From Orobanche coerulescens (Eukaryota > Streptophyta > Magnoliopsida > Lamiales > Orobanchaceae), in NCBI GenBank assembly GCA_033398695.1, contig CM065804.1:49507501-49571500 (forward strand): 64,000 nt of DNA, read 5' to 3'. The notes under the pieces were generated by a model, which was not told the origin of the DNA, searched no databases, and was given only the letters and a program-made list of their open reading frames with translations. The translations under genes and the position numbers were made by a program. The first letter of the stretch is position 1. Every line of letters starts with the position of its first letter. This document shows, piece after piece, positions 22,896-33,379 of this stretch.

Positions 22896-23649
22896 TAGGG
22901 TCGGTCCTAGAGTTTTTCATACCCAGGGCGAAAAGGCGAAAAAATGCCCTAATTATTTAAAAACTACAAAACAAAAAAGTATATTATTTTTAAGAACCAT
23001 TTTTTTGTTACTGTTATTAAATGATAATGTGTTCTTCGTAATACATATCTTATAATTATAGTATCATAATATAATATCAATTTGAATGAACTTTAGAGAC
23101 TTGCATATAATAATGATAATTGTACTCAGACTAAAAATATACAATTATATATGATGTTTAAGTTATCTTAAAACATAGAAAAACCTAATACTGTATTTGT
23201 ATCAGATTTTTAATAATCTAAACGTACTTAAATAACGAGTGTTACGTAGTCTAAATAGTCCTATATAGCTTTAGGCAACAAACCACACTATGGGTGACAA
23301 CAAAACTGGATTCACAAGATTCTGCATCTAAAAAAATAAAAAATAAAATAAATAATAATCTCCAATAATCATATTTTATGACTGTGGAAATCACAAAACC
23401 TAGTTGAAACTATGTAGTAATTTAAAATTATCATACATGATTTGATTTTAGAAAATACAACAAAAAATATTTGTGGTTCCGAGTTGAAATTAGCTAGTCC
23501 ACCTTTTTCAAGTGTTATTTCTATATTATATATGGCCGTGCCTAAGGGCATATCGGTTGAAATAGATTTTTCTTTTTGATCAATCAAAACTCCTTCCCAA
23601 ACTGTACAAGCTTCTTTCCAAAGCATACGACTTTCTGTATGTAGATAGT

Positions 23650-24728
23650 TGTTGTTACCCAAAATATTATCCGGAGATGATATTGCTGGAATGGTCGAGT
23701 AACAAACAAATGCGAGAGCACGTCCGTGGGGAAAGTAAATAACACAAGATTTGTCGGGGTTGTTAGTCCCGGGCTTGAATGCTCTCGCGAGATATTATTA
23801 ATACAAATACTTGGGAGTATAAAGACCCTAGTTATCTTAGCTATTGAGCATGAAGATTGCCGGAAGAACCAGATATGATGCTCTGTGAGTTCTTGTAACA
23901 ACGATGGAATGCTGTGACAACTGTGAGAATTCGACGGTCTCTCACTATGTGTATTAGCTGAATGTCTGAGCTCCTGGACTTGTGAATCTCTTCGAACCTG
24001 AACTATTGGGAGTTCTTGCCTCTGCCGACCGTCTTTTAGTGAAGAGGTGCTGAGAGAGAAATCCTAAATGGGTTCAAGGGAGAAAGCCCGAGAGGAGAGA
24101 GTCGTGAACTTTCGTGAATGTATTTGCCAATCTTTTGGTAAAAAAAAGGAACCTTTCTCCAGTTGCGGGAGGTTCTCTATTTATAGGATTGTGAGTTGCT
24201 GGGCGATCACCTCTGTTGTATTATAATATGAAGGTGATCGTCTATAGCACATGGATTGGTCTCCTTGAAGTCTGCAGAAGTTGTTGGCTGCCATAAATGC
24301 GAACCAATGGGAGGCAAACACGCGTTCATGTTGCTGTCCTGGGAGGCCCTACTTAGGACCTTTCGGCGGGCCTGTCGGTAGGTGAGGCCGTCCTTGTCAC
24401 TGACAGCTGCTGATGAGCTGGAGTCAACGATCCATGTTCTGGGGTGCCTTTCGTGGATCTACACATGGGTGCTTACCTCGTGATCCAGTCTTCGTAGACT
24501 TTGACGGATGAAGGTCTTGTTCGTGGCACTGGACGGTCGTCCTTGGTCGAGCACCAGAGCCGATCGCTTGGTGCCAAAAGGCGATCGCCTTGGGATTCGA
24601 TCGCTAGATACTCAAAGGCGGACTGTTATCTTCATTTTGACAAGTTCGCCATAGCTCCTTTGGTTGTGAACTTGGTCGCTCGGCCCTTATAACGATCGCC
24701 GTCGAGGCGTATAAATCGCCGCACAACA
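23650..24728 (-). repeat. 3' LTR of Tat element C
   Basis: The 1079-bp LTR reads TGTTGTTACCC.. ..CACAACA on the plus strand. It keeps a TATA box on the minus strand (CCTATAAATAGAG at about 24176-24188). It is rich in GCGATCGC-type palindromes. It lacks about 36 bp that the right LTR has at 31653-31690. Confidence 0.9.
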
Positions 24729-24741
24729 ATTGCCCCCCAGC
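24729..24741 (-). other. Polypurine tract of element C
   Basis: On the minus strand, GCTGGGGGGCAA directly precedes the 3' LTR. It is the usual primer for plus-strand DNA synthesis. Confidence 0.7.
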
Positions 24742-25089
24742 TCGATCCGATGTTGGAAACGTGGGATGAGATGGTTCTATTGGCGATCGCTTAACTTGAC
24801 GAGTGACTGTGCATTTTACGGAACTGGAGATCGTCTTTGAGCGGAATGATTTTGAATATGGACGACCCGGTCAGTCGCTGAAATGAGCGGAAAATACTAG
24901 CGGTCGTGGAAAAGTTTATGGGGCATGTGTTGGGCTCCTGTTGGGGGAGACCGACGGTTAGTCATGACTCCCCATCTAGCGTGTCCTTGAAATGACACGT
25001 ACGCGTGTTTCAAGAGAGGCATTAATTGCGACGGCTGCACTTCGGCCCCTGTGATTCTCCCTATTTGCATAGAAGCCCCTGCCATCTCC

Positions 25090-25097
25090 TATAAAAG
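25090..25097 (+). promoter_or_regulatory. TATA box of the antisense gene in element C
   Basis: CCTATAAAAGGGCGC on the plus strand lies about 150 bp upstream of the antisense ATG at 25248. It supports independent transcription opposite to the retrotransposon genome. Confidence 0.55.
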
Positions 25098-25247
25098 GGC
25101 GCTGGGTTACAATGTTGAGAGCCTTATGCGATTTCATTCGGAGAAGAAGAATATTGCCGAAGAATTTTCTGAAGCTTTGACTGCCGATCGTTGATCGACC
25201 CAACCCTTGGTAAGAAACACTCCTTTTCTCCTCTTCTTGTTTCGAGA

Positions 25248-28200
25248 ATGTCTGGGGTACTTCCATCATCTGAAATGGACATCGCCTCTTCCGCCGGGAC
25301 TTCAACTGTCCGGGGAGGCTCCTCTACGGAATTCCATGTGGAGATGGCTGCTGAGGCTATCCACGCCGGTATTGATCCAGCGGAAGTCGAGGCATTATTC
25401 AATGAGGCCGATGTTCCCAGTGAGGCGGCGGCTAAGCAGAAACGTATGCTGGCGGAGAAGTATATGGTGGTGAAGACGTATTGGGAGCAGCATAGTGCCT
25501 TTGGCCAAGCCTATTTGGCCTTAGCAGAAATCATGGAGAGGTTGGCCGGTCCGTGCCCCAAGTTCGATTATCGGGAGTACTCGATCGCCCATCCCTATCA
25601 TTCGGCAAAGCAGTCGCTGTTTCGGGCCGCTCAGCGCTCTCAGTGGTCCCTCGTGCAGATCAGGAGCTCGGCGACCATGAAGGACCTGGCCGTCTAGAGG
25701 TCGAGGTACCATATCCCTTCAAATGTGGATCTTTTCGCGCCGGCGGATAATGAGCGGGCTGACCAACCTCCGGAGGGTATGGTCTCCGTGAATGAGGCGA
25801 TTATGGAGGCCGGGCTGTGGTTCCCTCTGTCGTTTGCCGTATCCCATTTGTTGGCCACCTAGAACGTGGCGCCGCTTCAGCTAACGCCGAACGCCTGACT
25901 CCAGATCATCTATGCCCTCACCTTGTTCGGCGATCACCGACTGTACCGCCATCCCTCGCCATTGGAGATGAACCACTTGTTCAAGCTGACAATTCATAAG
26001 GGGTCTGTCGGCGGCTATCACATCCAAGGCCATTCCGGTCGGGTGATCCTTGGGGTTCCAAACAAGGTGCGGGGCGATCCGGCGAAATGGTTCTAGGTCG
26101 GCGGTGCATGGAAGGTAACAATCTGTGAGAGGGTGTCAGCAAGCTGGCTGCTTACTTGCGAGTAACTTCCAAGGGCCGAGTGCAGCAGCGGCCCTCTAAA
26201 GAAACACACAAGAAAGTTTTCCGGCAGTGTCGAGAACAAGATTCCGGCGACTTGCTCCGGTGGGTAGTGTGGGCGAGCGGCATTCTCTAACGTGGGCGTT
26301 CGATAACCAACCTGGTAGTCGGGCGACCATGGTGCGGGTGTTGCTTGTGCAAACATCGCAGAGAGAAGCTAGATTTTGTATTTGAGATGCTGTCCGTGAG
26401 TTGGTTGGTTGGTTCGGTCGAGCGGTAACCTCCGCCGCTCGTGGGCTTTTTCTGGCATTGTCTCGAACGGGAGTTTGGTAAGCTGCTTGGGTGGGCAGTC
26501 TCAGTGAGCGACGTACCGGTACGTGAGCATTTGATAACCTATTGGGTCGTCGGACGAGCATGGTGAGGCGGTCGCTTGTTGGGGCAAAACATCGTAGTGG
26601 GCTGCCATGTTCTGCGATTAGATGCATGTTCGGAAATTGCTCGGTGGGTTCGGTAAAGCGGTGCCCCATCGCTTGTGGGCATTTCCTAGTAATTATTCGA
26701 CCGAGATTTCAGTTAGCTGCTTCGGTGGGTAGCCTGAGGGAGCGACGTACCGGTACGTGTAGTTCGATAACCTAGGTGGTCGGGCAAGCACGGTGAGGCG
26801 GTCGTTTCTTTGGGCAGAACATTGTAGTGGACAGCTATGATCCGGCGACAATCCCACGGGCGAGCTGGATATTCCCACTAGCTTTCGAGAGAGGAATCCG
26901 GGTAATGGTTCTGACTCTCACTTTGTTCGGATATGTTCTGAACTGATCTAATTTGGGCTTCCTTTTGCAGGTTTCCATATTCCGGCGGTCGACGAGCTAC
27001 CTTTCGATTTCTGTTCATCTGGGAGCGGATACGAAGCCTTTCGGACGACTACTTAAACGCTCGCCGGATTAATGATGAGAGCCATTGGCTGTTTGCTCGG
27101 CTATTCCGTTTTCGCAACATCTTTCGGTCCCAGGTATGAATCTATACGATCTCCTTCGCTTGGCGATCGTCATGTTTGAAGAATGTGTCTAACTGTTGTT
27201 TGATTGTTCCTTGTTGCAGAGGTCCGCTTCCCTCGCTTCTTGGAGCCTCTGCTGGAGATTGCTATGTCAAACCCCGGAGTTTTGAGTCGTCTACGCTAGA
27301 AGAAGTCGACTCGAGTTCCTCCGGTGGCGCTACCTCTTGTTCCGGAGGTGAGGCCTCATGTGGAGATGATCGCTGCGGGGGAGGAGGTTCTGGAGGAGGG
27401 ACTCCGGCTGAACCACAAGCGACAGATGTCGGGGGAGTCCCCAGTCTCTGCCCCTTTGGGTGAGCCGCCGATTGCCGCGCCTCCGCTCTCCGCGGTCCCC
27501 TTGGCGGATGAGCCTACGCCTTCGTCGGCTTTCTTGCAAGCCATGGCGATTGCCGAGGCCGAGACCCCTCGCGGGAAACCGTTCTTCGGACGCGACCCCG
27601 AGAAGGTCGAAAGATAATCTTGATTCATCTGTTGAGTTTTGTCACTTGCGTAGTAGATGTACTGACCCCTTTGTTCTTGTTGCAGTGTCCGCCTTGCCGA
27701 CCCGAACACCTCGCCGATGGTGTTGGACTTCCTGGCGAGCAGGTCTCCCCGAGATGCTTGCGACGTCCCTCACTATGTCTCCCAGGTTATCTCTGCCATA
27801 CCGAAGGCTTAGAGGACCGACCTGGATGCGATCGCGTGCCGGCGGTCCGGAGGCGCGATGCAGACGACTCTTGCCCTGACCCTCTAAGCGGCGACGATGG
27901 CCGCTCAAGCTGTAAAGGACTATGAGGGGCGGCCCTCTAGTGCCTGTCTACATTCGGACCTCGAGGCTGCTCGGAAACAGAACTCCAAGTTTGCCGAGAG
28001 GATCGTGGCTATGGAGAAGGACTCCTTGGATGCGGCTAAACGGGACAGTCAGGATCTTGAGCTGGCGAAACAAGATTCTGAGCGAGCCCGGGCGACGGTC
28101 GACCGCCTTCGGGACCAGATGATATAGGCCCGTCGGTCGCACGCGGGTGCTCAGAAGGAGGCCGATCAGCTGAAGGTGACTGTCGTTCGGCTGACTAGCG

Positions 28201-28634
28201 AGCTGGCGTCGTCGAGGGGAGAGACGGCTGCTAAGGAGGCCGAGCTTCAAGGTGCACAACAGGCGGTTGCGGATTTTAAAAGGAAGCTGGAGGTGATCGA
28301 GGCCGATCCCTTTCTCAATGTGGAGTTCGTCAGCGAGTTTGCCTATTACATGGTGTTCGCCGACTCGTTCCGTGCTGCTAAGAAGGAAGGGCTGGAGGTC
28401 AGCCCTCTTGCTGAAAACTTCAAGGCATACGCGCTGGAGCATCCTCTCCATCCTGCTTTCTCCGTGCCGATCTTGGACCTCTCGGAAATCGGCGTAGACC
28501 TGAGCTGGTACCCGACTCCCGAAAATCTTGTTCATCCGAATGCCCCGGAGGAGGGGGAGGCAGCTCCGGAAGCTGGCGAAGGGTCGTGGGCCGATCCAGT
28601 GGTCGAAGGTGAAGGCCAGGCAGGGGCAGCCTGA
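25248..28634 (+). pseudogene. Antisense gene of a Tat element (Transposase_28/putative gypsy-type protein plus coiled coil), decayed
   Basis: The gene opposes the gag strand. Exon 1 starts MSGVLPSSEMDIASSAGTS (25248) and stays open to 25697. With frame corrections, 25800-26095 reads ..LQLTPNA..IIYALTLFGDH and KGSVGGYHIQGHSGRV then AKWF, the pattern of the Transposase_28 (PF04195) plant family. Introns are suggested by TTTTGCAG at 26970, a GTATGAATC donor near 27135 and TTGTTGCAG near 27220 and 27685. The last exon (about 27897-28634) encodes a long Ala/Lys/Glu coiled coil, then FVSEFAYYMVFADSFRAAKK and an acidic end at TGA 28632. Several stops show decay. Its role in the element's life cycle is not known. 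Confidence 0.7.
26221..26890. repeat. Tandem repeat of about 233 bp inside element C (three degenerate copies)
   Basis: Each unit has GCTT(C/G)GGTGGGTAG, then GATAACC, a GTCGGGCGA-type box and GGTGAGGCGGTCG. GATAACC recurs at about 26301, 26532 and 26767. Units 2 and 3 contain the palindrome ACGTACCGGTACGT. The array lies in what is probably an intron of the antisense gene. Confidence 0.75.
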
Positions 28635-28639
28635 GGCTC

Positions 28640-30181
28640 TACGTCCTTCTATGTTTTTGTTCTTGCCTTGTAATTTTTTTAGATTTCCTTGTACTTAGGC
28701 CTTTGGGCGACCGTGTATGTACATTGATATTTCAAGTAATGAAATGAAAGTTTGCTTCTTCGATTTATTACTCGAAAGACTGTTTTTCCGAGTCTTTGCA
28801 TGATGTTGTACAAATGTGTGAGGAGAGATTGTTGCGTGTATAGCTCCAAGTGAATTGATAAACTCATATAGATAACTTTTACAACAAATTCGATCACTGC
28901 ACAAACATCTGAAGAATGCCGATCTCCGTATGTAATTGAATAGGGATGATCGTCGTATACATAGCTCTGCCCTTCCCCCTTGTTTTTGTTCACTTAGTGA
29001 AAGTAAGGGGACGAAAATAAATCGTTGAGTGAGCGGTCTTCAATTTTGCAGATTCCTCGAGGAAGGCCGTCCATCTCGGTCTTGAGGAACCGTGCACGAT
29101 CGCGGAGTTCGATGGACCGACCTCCACGACCGTGTCTTGTGCGTGAGCGACATTTCGTATGATGGCTAAGTTCTCGTGACTCACTTAATTGTGAGGGTCC
29201 TCCGTAGGCTGCGCCTCGCCTCGTATTTAAACGAAGGGCGTGCGGTCTTGGTCTGGAGGATTCTTGTGCGGGGCGTCGTAGGGTTAATCGACTCCACGAG
29301 TGCGGCTTGTTAGCACTTTTCTACCTCGGACCGCCATTAAGATGGCGACCCTCGACGGTATATGTTGTGACGGGGGGAGGGACGCGTCGCATTGTCCGGG
29401 AAGGGCCCACCATGTTAAGTGATGGAACTTTGAGGGCGGGCGAATGTGTCCACAGATCTGTTTTGGAGGGCCCTTCGACTACGCCCGCCTCGTATTTAAA
29501 CGAAGGGCGAGCGATCGTGGCCCAAAGGGACCTTGCACGGGCACAGAAAACGGTTCCATCGTCCTCCATAGCCATGTCGACACTCTTCTACCTCGGACCA
29601 TCATGACAGATGACGATCCTCGATGGTATACGTTGTGTAAGGGGAGGAGATCGCCTGCCTAGGTTCTTCATGTTGATGATAAACTTTAGAGGGCGAGCGA
29701 GTAATCCTCTGATTTGTTTTTGTAGGGTCCTTCGGCTGCGCCCGCCTCGTATTTAAACGAAGGGCGAGCGATCGAAGCCCAAAGGAACCTTGCATGGTTG
29801 GATCGTCGGTTTCATCAATTTTCGCGACCATGGTGGCACTTTTCTACCTCGGACCATCATGACAGATGACGATCCTGGACGATATACGTTGTTCTAGGGG
29901 AGGCGATCGCTGCCTAGGTCCATCATGTTGATGATGAACTTTAGAGGGCGAGCGAGTCATCCTCTTTTTCGAAGCGTTTTCTCAGGCAGTAGCCTTTGGT
30001 TTGATGAGGCGGGACACGGGGAGAGACTTCCGAAGTCCCCTCCACTTCATTGAAGCATGTAGATTTGGTCACCGAGGTTGATCGAGGGGTCGGCTCGTAT
30101 GAGCCTTCCGTCCTGTTCGCATTCGACTCTGGCGACTGTCTCGGGAGATCGATGGGGCTCCGGCTAAGCCAATAAGCTGTC
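28640..30181. repeat. Noncoding spacer with about 260-bp tandem repeats in element C
   Basis: Up to 29170 nothing is recognised. From about 29170 to 29960 there are nearly three tandem copies. The marker TCGTATTTAAACGA is at 29221, 29490 and 29747, and CTACCTCGGACC is at about 29318, 29588 and 29847. Units carry GAAGGGCGAGCGATCG. This occupies the place where pol would lie in a complete Tat element. Confidence 0.8.
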
Positions 30182-31221
30182 CTACTTGCCCTCCTCGAAC
30201 AATCTCCAGAGTTGTCTGAGAAGGTCGTGGCATTGGTTGGTGCTGTGGACGGGACTCTTGTGGTAATCACAATATTGATTGTGGTCCAGATGACCGTGGT
30301 CCCTTATTGCCTTTGGCTTGTTTAGCAGTTCGCGCCCCTTGATGACGTAAAAAATGTGGGCCGGAGTTCGGTTGAACTTGTGGAGGAGATGGGCTTCCAC
30401 ATCCTCGAAGGCCCTGAGATCGCCGGGTGTCTTGGCGACCGCCTTTTTGGTTATGGCGATCGCCGTCTTTCGGACAGGAGGTGGCGTTCCCTCATCTAGG
30501 CGGAGGGTGAGCAGCTTCTGCCTGGCCAGGAAGTCGGCAGCCTTAGCGCGGAAGATCGCGTAGGTTGGGGGGATGTCCTTTGTGAGGTGCCTAAAAATGG
30601 GCGAATGACCGTAGAATCCCCCCAGTACCGAGTAGAGAGCGATCTCGTCACTGATGGGCTCGCCGGTGAGGACTATCTCATCCACCCGGTCGATGTAATC
30701 TGCGTCGGATTCGTCTTCCCCTATCTGATTTTCATCATACGGTGGAGGCCTTCTGGTCTGGCGACCAGGCGCTCGGAGCGGGAGCCGAGGCGATCAAGTA
30801 CTGACCCCCTGGCTCCGCTATCGATGATGTCCTTGCTGCGTGGCTCGACTCTTTGGTGGATGGGAGCCAGACGGCTGACCTCTAATTGGTTCGAAGTTGG
30901 GTAGGCCGAACTTCTGGTGACGGACTCAGATTCCGTCGTCTCGTGGTTGGGGCCGGAATGCCCCAGTCGCCATGATGGATTGCTTCCCAAGCAACTGAAT
31001 ACGGAACTGTCCCGCCTGGCGAGAGCCTTTTCTCGCGAATCGGGGCTTTCTGACGATCGCTCGCCCAGTAGCCCCTTGAACTTTCGTTTGCCCACGCGGC
31101 GGATGGCCGAGGGGGTTATGGCGAGCGCTGCGCATGCTCTCTGTCGCTCCCTTATGATGGCCATAGTCTCCTCGATCTGTTCCGTGGTTTTGGAACTGAT
31201 CGAAAGAAAGGCTGGGGCCAC
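30182..31221 (-). pseudogene. Gag remnant of Tat element C
   Basis: Minus-strand frames 31221-30721 and 30685-30182 encode a charged N-terminal stretch and the gag C-terminal half: MDEIVLTGEPISDEIALYSV, a FNRTPAHIFYVIKGREL segment and a terminal YCDYHKSPVHSTNQCHDLLR. The last is the C-x2-H-x4-H-x4-C zinc motif typical of Tat/Retand gag. The main capsid core is largely missing and a frameshift separates the two parts. No protease follows. Confidence 0.75.
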
Positions 31222-31462
31222 CCCTCAGGTGTGGGATCGAGAGTCTCGCATCGCCGCGGCTACCCTCTGCCATCGGCTGCGGCTCATATCGAGCCGGGAT
31301 ATGATGTCCGGCGGTTCGGAGAGTGGCTCTCTTCGATGTGGTGGCAGACACCATTATTCTGAAGGTTTTTCTTTGAAGAGCAATCAGTATCTCTTCAAGT
31401 ATATGCCCCGGAGAACAGTGAGTGTTCTTCGGGACGGTCGGAATAAAAATGAAGGTTAAGAT

Positions 31463-31480
31463 CCCCTTCCTCTAGCGCCA
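31463..31480 (-). other. Primer-binding site of element C
   Basis: TGGCGCTAGAGGAAGGGG on the minus strand, two bases from the right LTR. TGGCGC starts are usual for Tat/Athila-type elements. The exact tRNA is not assigned. Confidence 0.7.
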
Positions 31481-31482
31481 AT

Positions 31483-32597
31483 TGTTGTTACCCAAAATAT
31501 TATCCGGAGATGATATTGCTGGAATGGTCGAGTAACAAACAAATGCGAGAGCACGTCCGTGGGGAAAGTAAATAACACAAGATTTGACGGGGTTGTTAGT
31601 CCGGGGCTTGAATGCTCTCTCGAGATATTATTAATACAAATACTTGGGAGTACAAATATTAATGTTAGAGTATAATTACAATGAGTGTAAAGACCCTAGT
31701 TATCTTAGCTATTGAGCGTGAAGATTGCCGGAAGAACCAGATATGATGCTCTGTGAGTTCTTGTAACAACGATGGAATGCTGTGACGACTGTGAGAAATC
31801 GACGGTCTCTCACTATGTGTATTAGCTGAATGTCTGAGCTCCTAGACTTGTGAATCTCTTCGAACTTGAACCGTAGGGAGTCTTGCCTCTGCCGACCGTT
31901 TTTTGGTGAAGAGGTGCTGAGAGAGAAATCCTAAATGGGATCAAGGGAGAAAGCCCGAGAGGAGAGAGTCGTGAACTTTCGTGAATGTATTTGCCAACCT
32001 TTTTGGTCAAAAAAAAGGAACCTTTCTCCAGTTGCGGGAGGTTCTCTATTTCTAGGACTGGAAGTTGTTGAACGATCGCCTCTGATGTATTATAATATGC
32101 GGGCGATCGTCTTTAGCACATGGATTGGTCTCCTTGAAGTCCGCAGAAGTTGCTGGCTTCCAGAAATACGAACCAATGGGAGGCCAACACGCGTTCACGT
32201 CGCTGTCATGGGAGGCCCTACTTAGGACCTTTCGGCGGGCCTGTCGGTAGGTGAGGCCGTCCTTGTCACTGACAGCTGCTGATGGGCTGGAGTCAACGAT
32301 CCATGTTCTGCAGCGCCTTTCGCGGATCTGCACATGGGTGCTTACCTCGTGATCCAGTCTTCGTAGACTTTGACGGACGAAGGTCTTGTTCATGGCACAG
32401 GTCGGTCGTCCTTAGTCGGGCCCCAGAGCCAATCGCTTGGTGCTAAAAGGCGATCGCCTTGGGAGTCGATCGCTAGATACTCGAAGGTGGACTGTTATCT
32501 TCATTTTGACAAGTTCGCCGTAGCTCCTTTAGTTGTGAACTCGGTCGCTCGGCCCTTATACCGATCGCCATCGAGGCGTATAAATCGCTGCACAACA
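31483..32597 (-). repeat. 5' LTR of Tat element C
   Basis: The 1115-bp LTR is highly similar to the left copy with scattered substitutions and a 36-bp length difference. The minus-strand TATA box of the left copy reads CCTAGAAATAG here (about 32047-32056), so the promoter-proximal LTR has a damaged TATA box. Confidence 0.9.
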
Positions 32598-32825
32598 ATA
32601 GTAATCTAGATTGTTTCATATAGAGTTTAAATATTATCAAAAGGTTTTTTAATTCTAAAATACATAAGAAGTATTAATTGTTGAATATGATTAATTATAT
32701 TATTTCAAATAAATAAGTGTTGTCATGAAAACAAGACAAATATTTGAAAAAAAAAATGATAGAAAAGTAAATCAATTGACAAAAATAGTAATAGAATTAA
32801 CTAGACAATAAAAATATCCAAGAGA

Positions 32826-32882
32826 ATCATTAGTCTAGTGGTAAAGAAGTATTTATGTATCCTAGAGGTTCACGGTTCAAGT
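32826..32882 (+). other. tRNA-like A/B box pair inside the hAT-like element
   Basis: TTAGTCTAGTGGTAAAG (A-box-like) is followed about 35 bp later by GAGGTTCACGGTTCAAG (B-box-like). The spacing fits an RNA polymerase III internal promoter of tRNA or SINE origin. There is no full cloverleaf, so it is not called a tRNA gene. Confidence 0.35.
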
Positions 32883-33003
32883 TTTATTGGCAATATTTTA
32901 ATTAATTTTTTATTAATAATAACATCACTGGCCTAAATTGATGCCCTTTGAACTTTGATGCCCTGGGCCGTAGCCCGGCTCGCCCACCCATAGGGCCGGC
33001 CCA

Positions 33004-33379
33004 TACTGCACAAGAAAAGAGTGAGACTAAAAACACACATGTACATTGATGTGATGGGTTAATTAAAAAAAACGTCAACTGCATGAGTGATAAAAAATGG
33101 CAGTGACAGCTTTTGGTGCGCTGCATGCTTGATTAAAAAAATATTGGTGCGCTGCATCCTGACCTGATAGAGATATACACAAGATTGTAACAGATATTGG
33201 TGTGTTGTAATTCTGATTAAAAGAATGGCTGGCATGCTGATTAAAAAAACGATTGTATTTTTCTACACGCGTTTTCACAATTTTTACAATAATAATTAAC
33301 AAACTTCCGATTTATATAATGTTACATATGGTAGGAAATGTGTACTACACCATTTCAAAACTAAAAATTCATTTACATA
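33004..33379. repeat. AT-rich flank with degenerate repeats upstream of the MULE
   Basis: Three or four diverged copies of ATTGGTGCGCTGCAT and GATTAAAAAAA alternate between 33110 and 33250. No gene is seen. It may be part of the MULE's 5' end, but I found no matching inverted repeat near 36800. Confidence 0.4.

Larger units (their letters stand above)
23650..32597 (-). mobile_element. Tat-lineage Ty3/gypsy element C, non-autonomous, with antisense gene
   Basis: Two LTRs (23650-24728 and 31483-32597) are flanked by a 5-bp target duplication ATAGT (23645-23649 and 32598-32602), so the insertion is complete. Orientation is minus: the primer site TGGCGCTAGAGGAAGGGG adjoins the right LTR and the polypurine tract GGGGGGCA adjoins the left one. 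The interior has a gag remnant on the minus strand, no protease, reverse transcriptase or integrase, two sets of tandem repeats, and a plus-strand gene. Antisense genes next to the 3' LTR and internal tandem repeats are known features of the Tat (Ogre/Retand) lineage. Confidence 0.88.
22896..33003. mobile_element. hAT-like non-autonomous transposon split by the Tat element
   Basis: The left end TAGGGTCGGTCCTAGAG (22896) mirrors the right end, which on the opposite strand reads ATGGGCCGGCCCTATGGG (from 33003). The G/C-rich GGGCCGGCCC ends and a nearby second pairing (CCCAGGGCG / CCCTGGGCC) are typical of plant hAT-type miniatures. Without the nested Tat element the host element is about 1.15 kb, AT-rich and without transposase. 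I could not identify an 8-bp target duplication, so the exact termini are uncertain. Confidence 0.55.

Noticed and set aside
29307..29662. Overlapping frames on both strands in element C
   Set aside because: They lie in the 260-bp tandem repeats and have no domain.
33004..33300. Terminal inverted repeat of the MULE
   Set aside because: I found no matching inverted sequence at the right side (36400-37100); degenerate direct repeats only.
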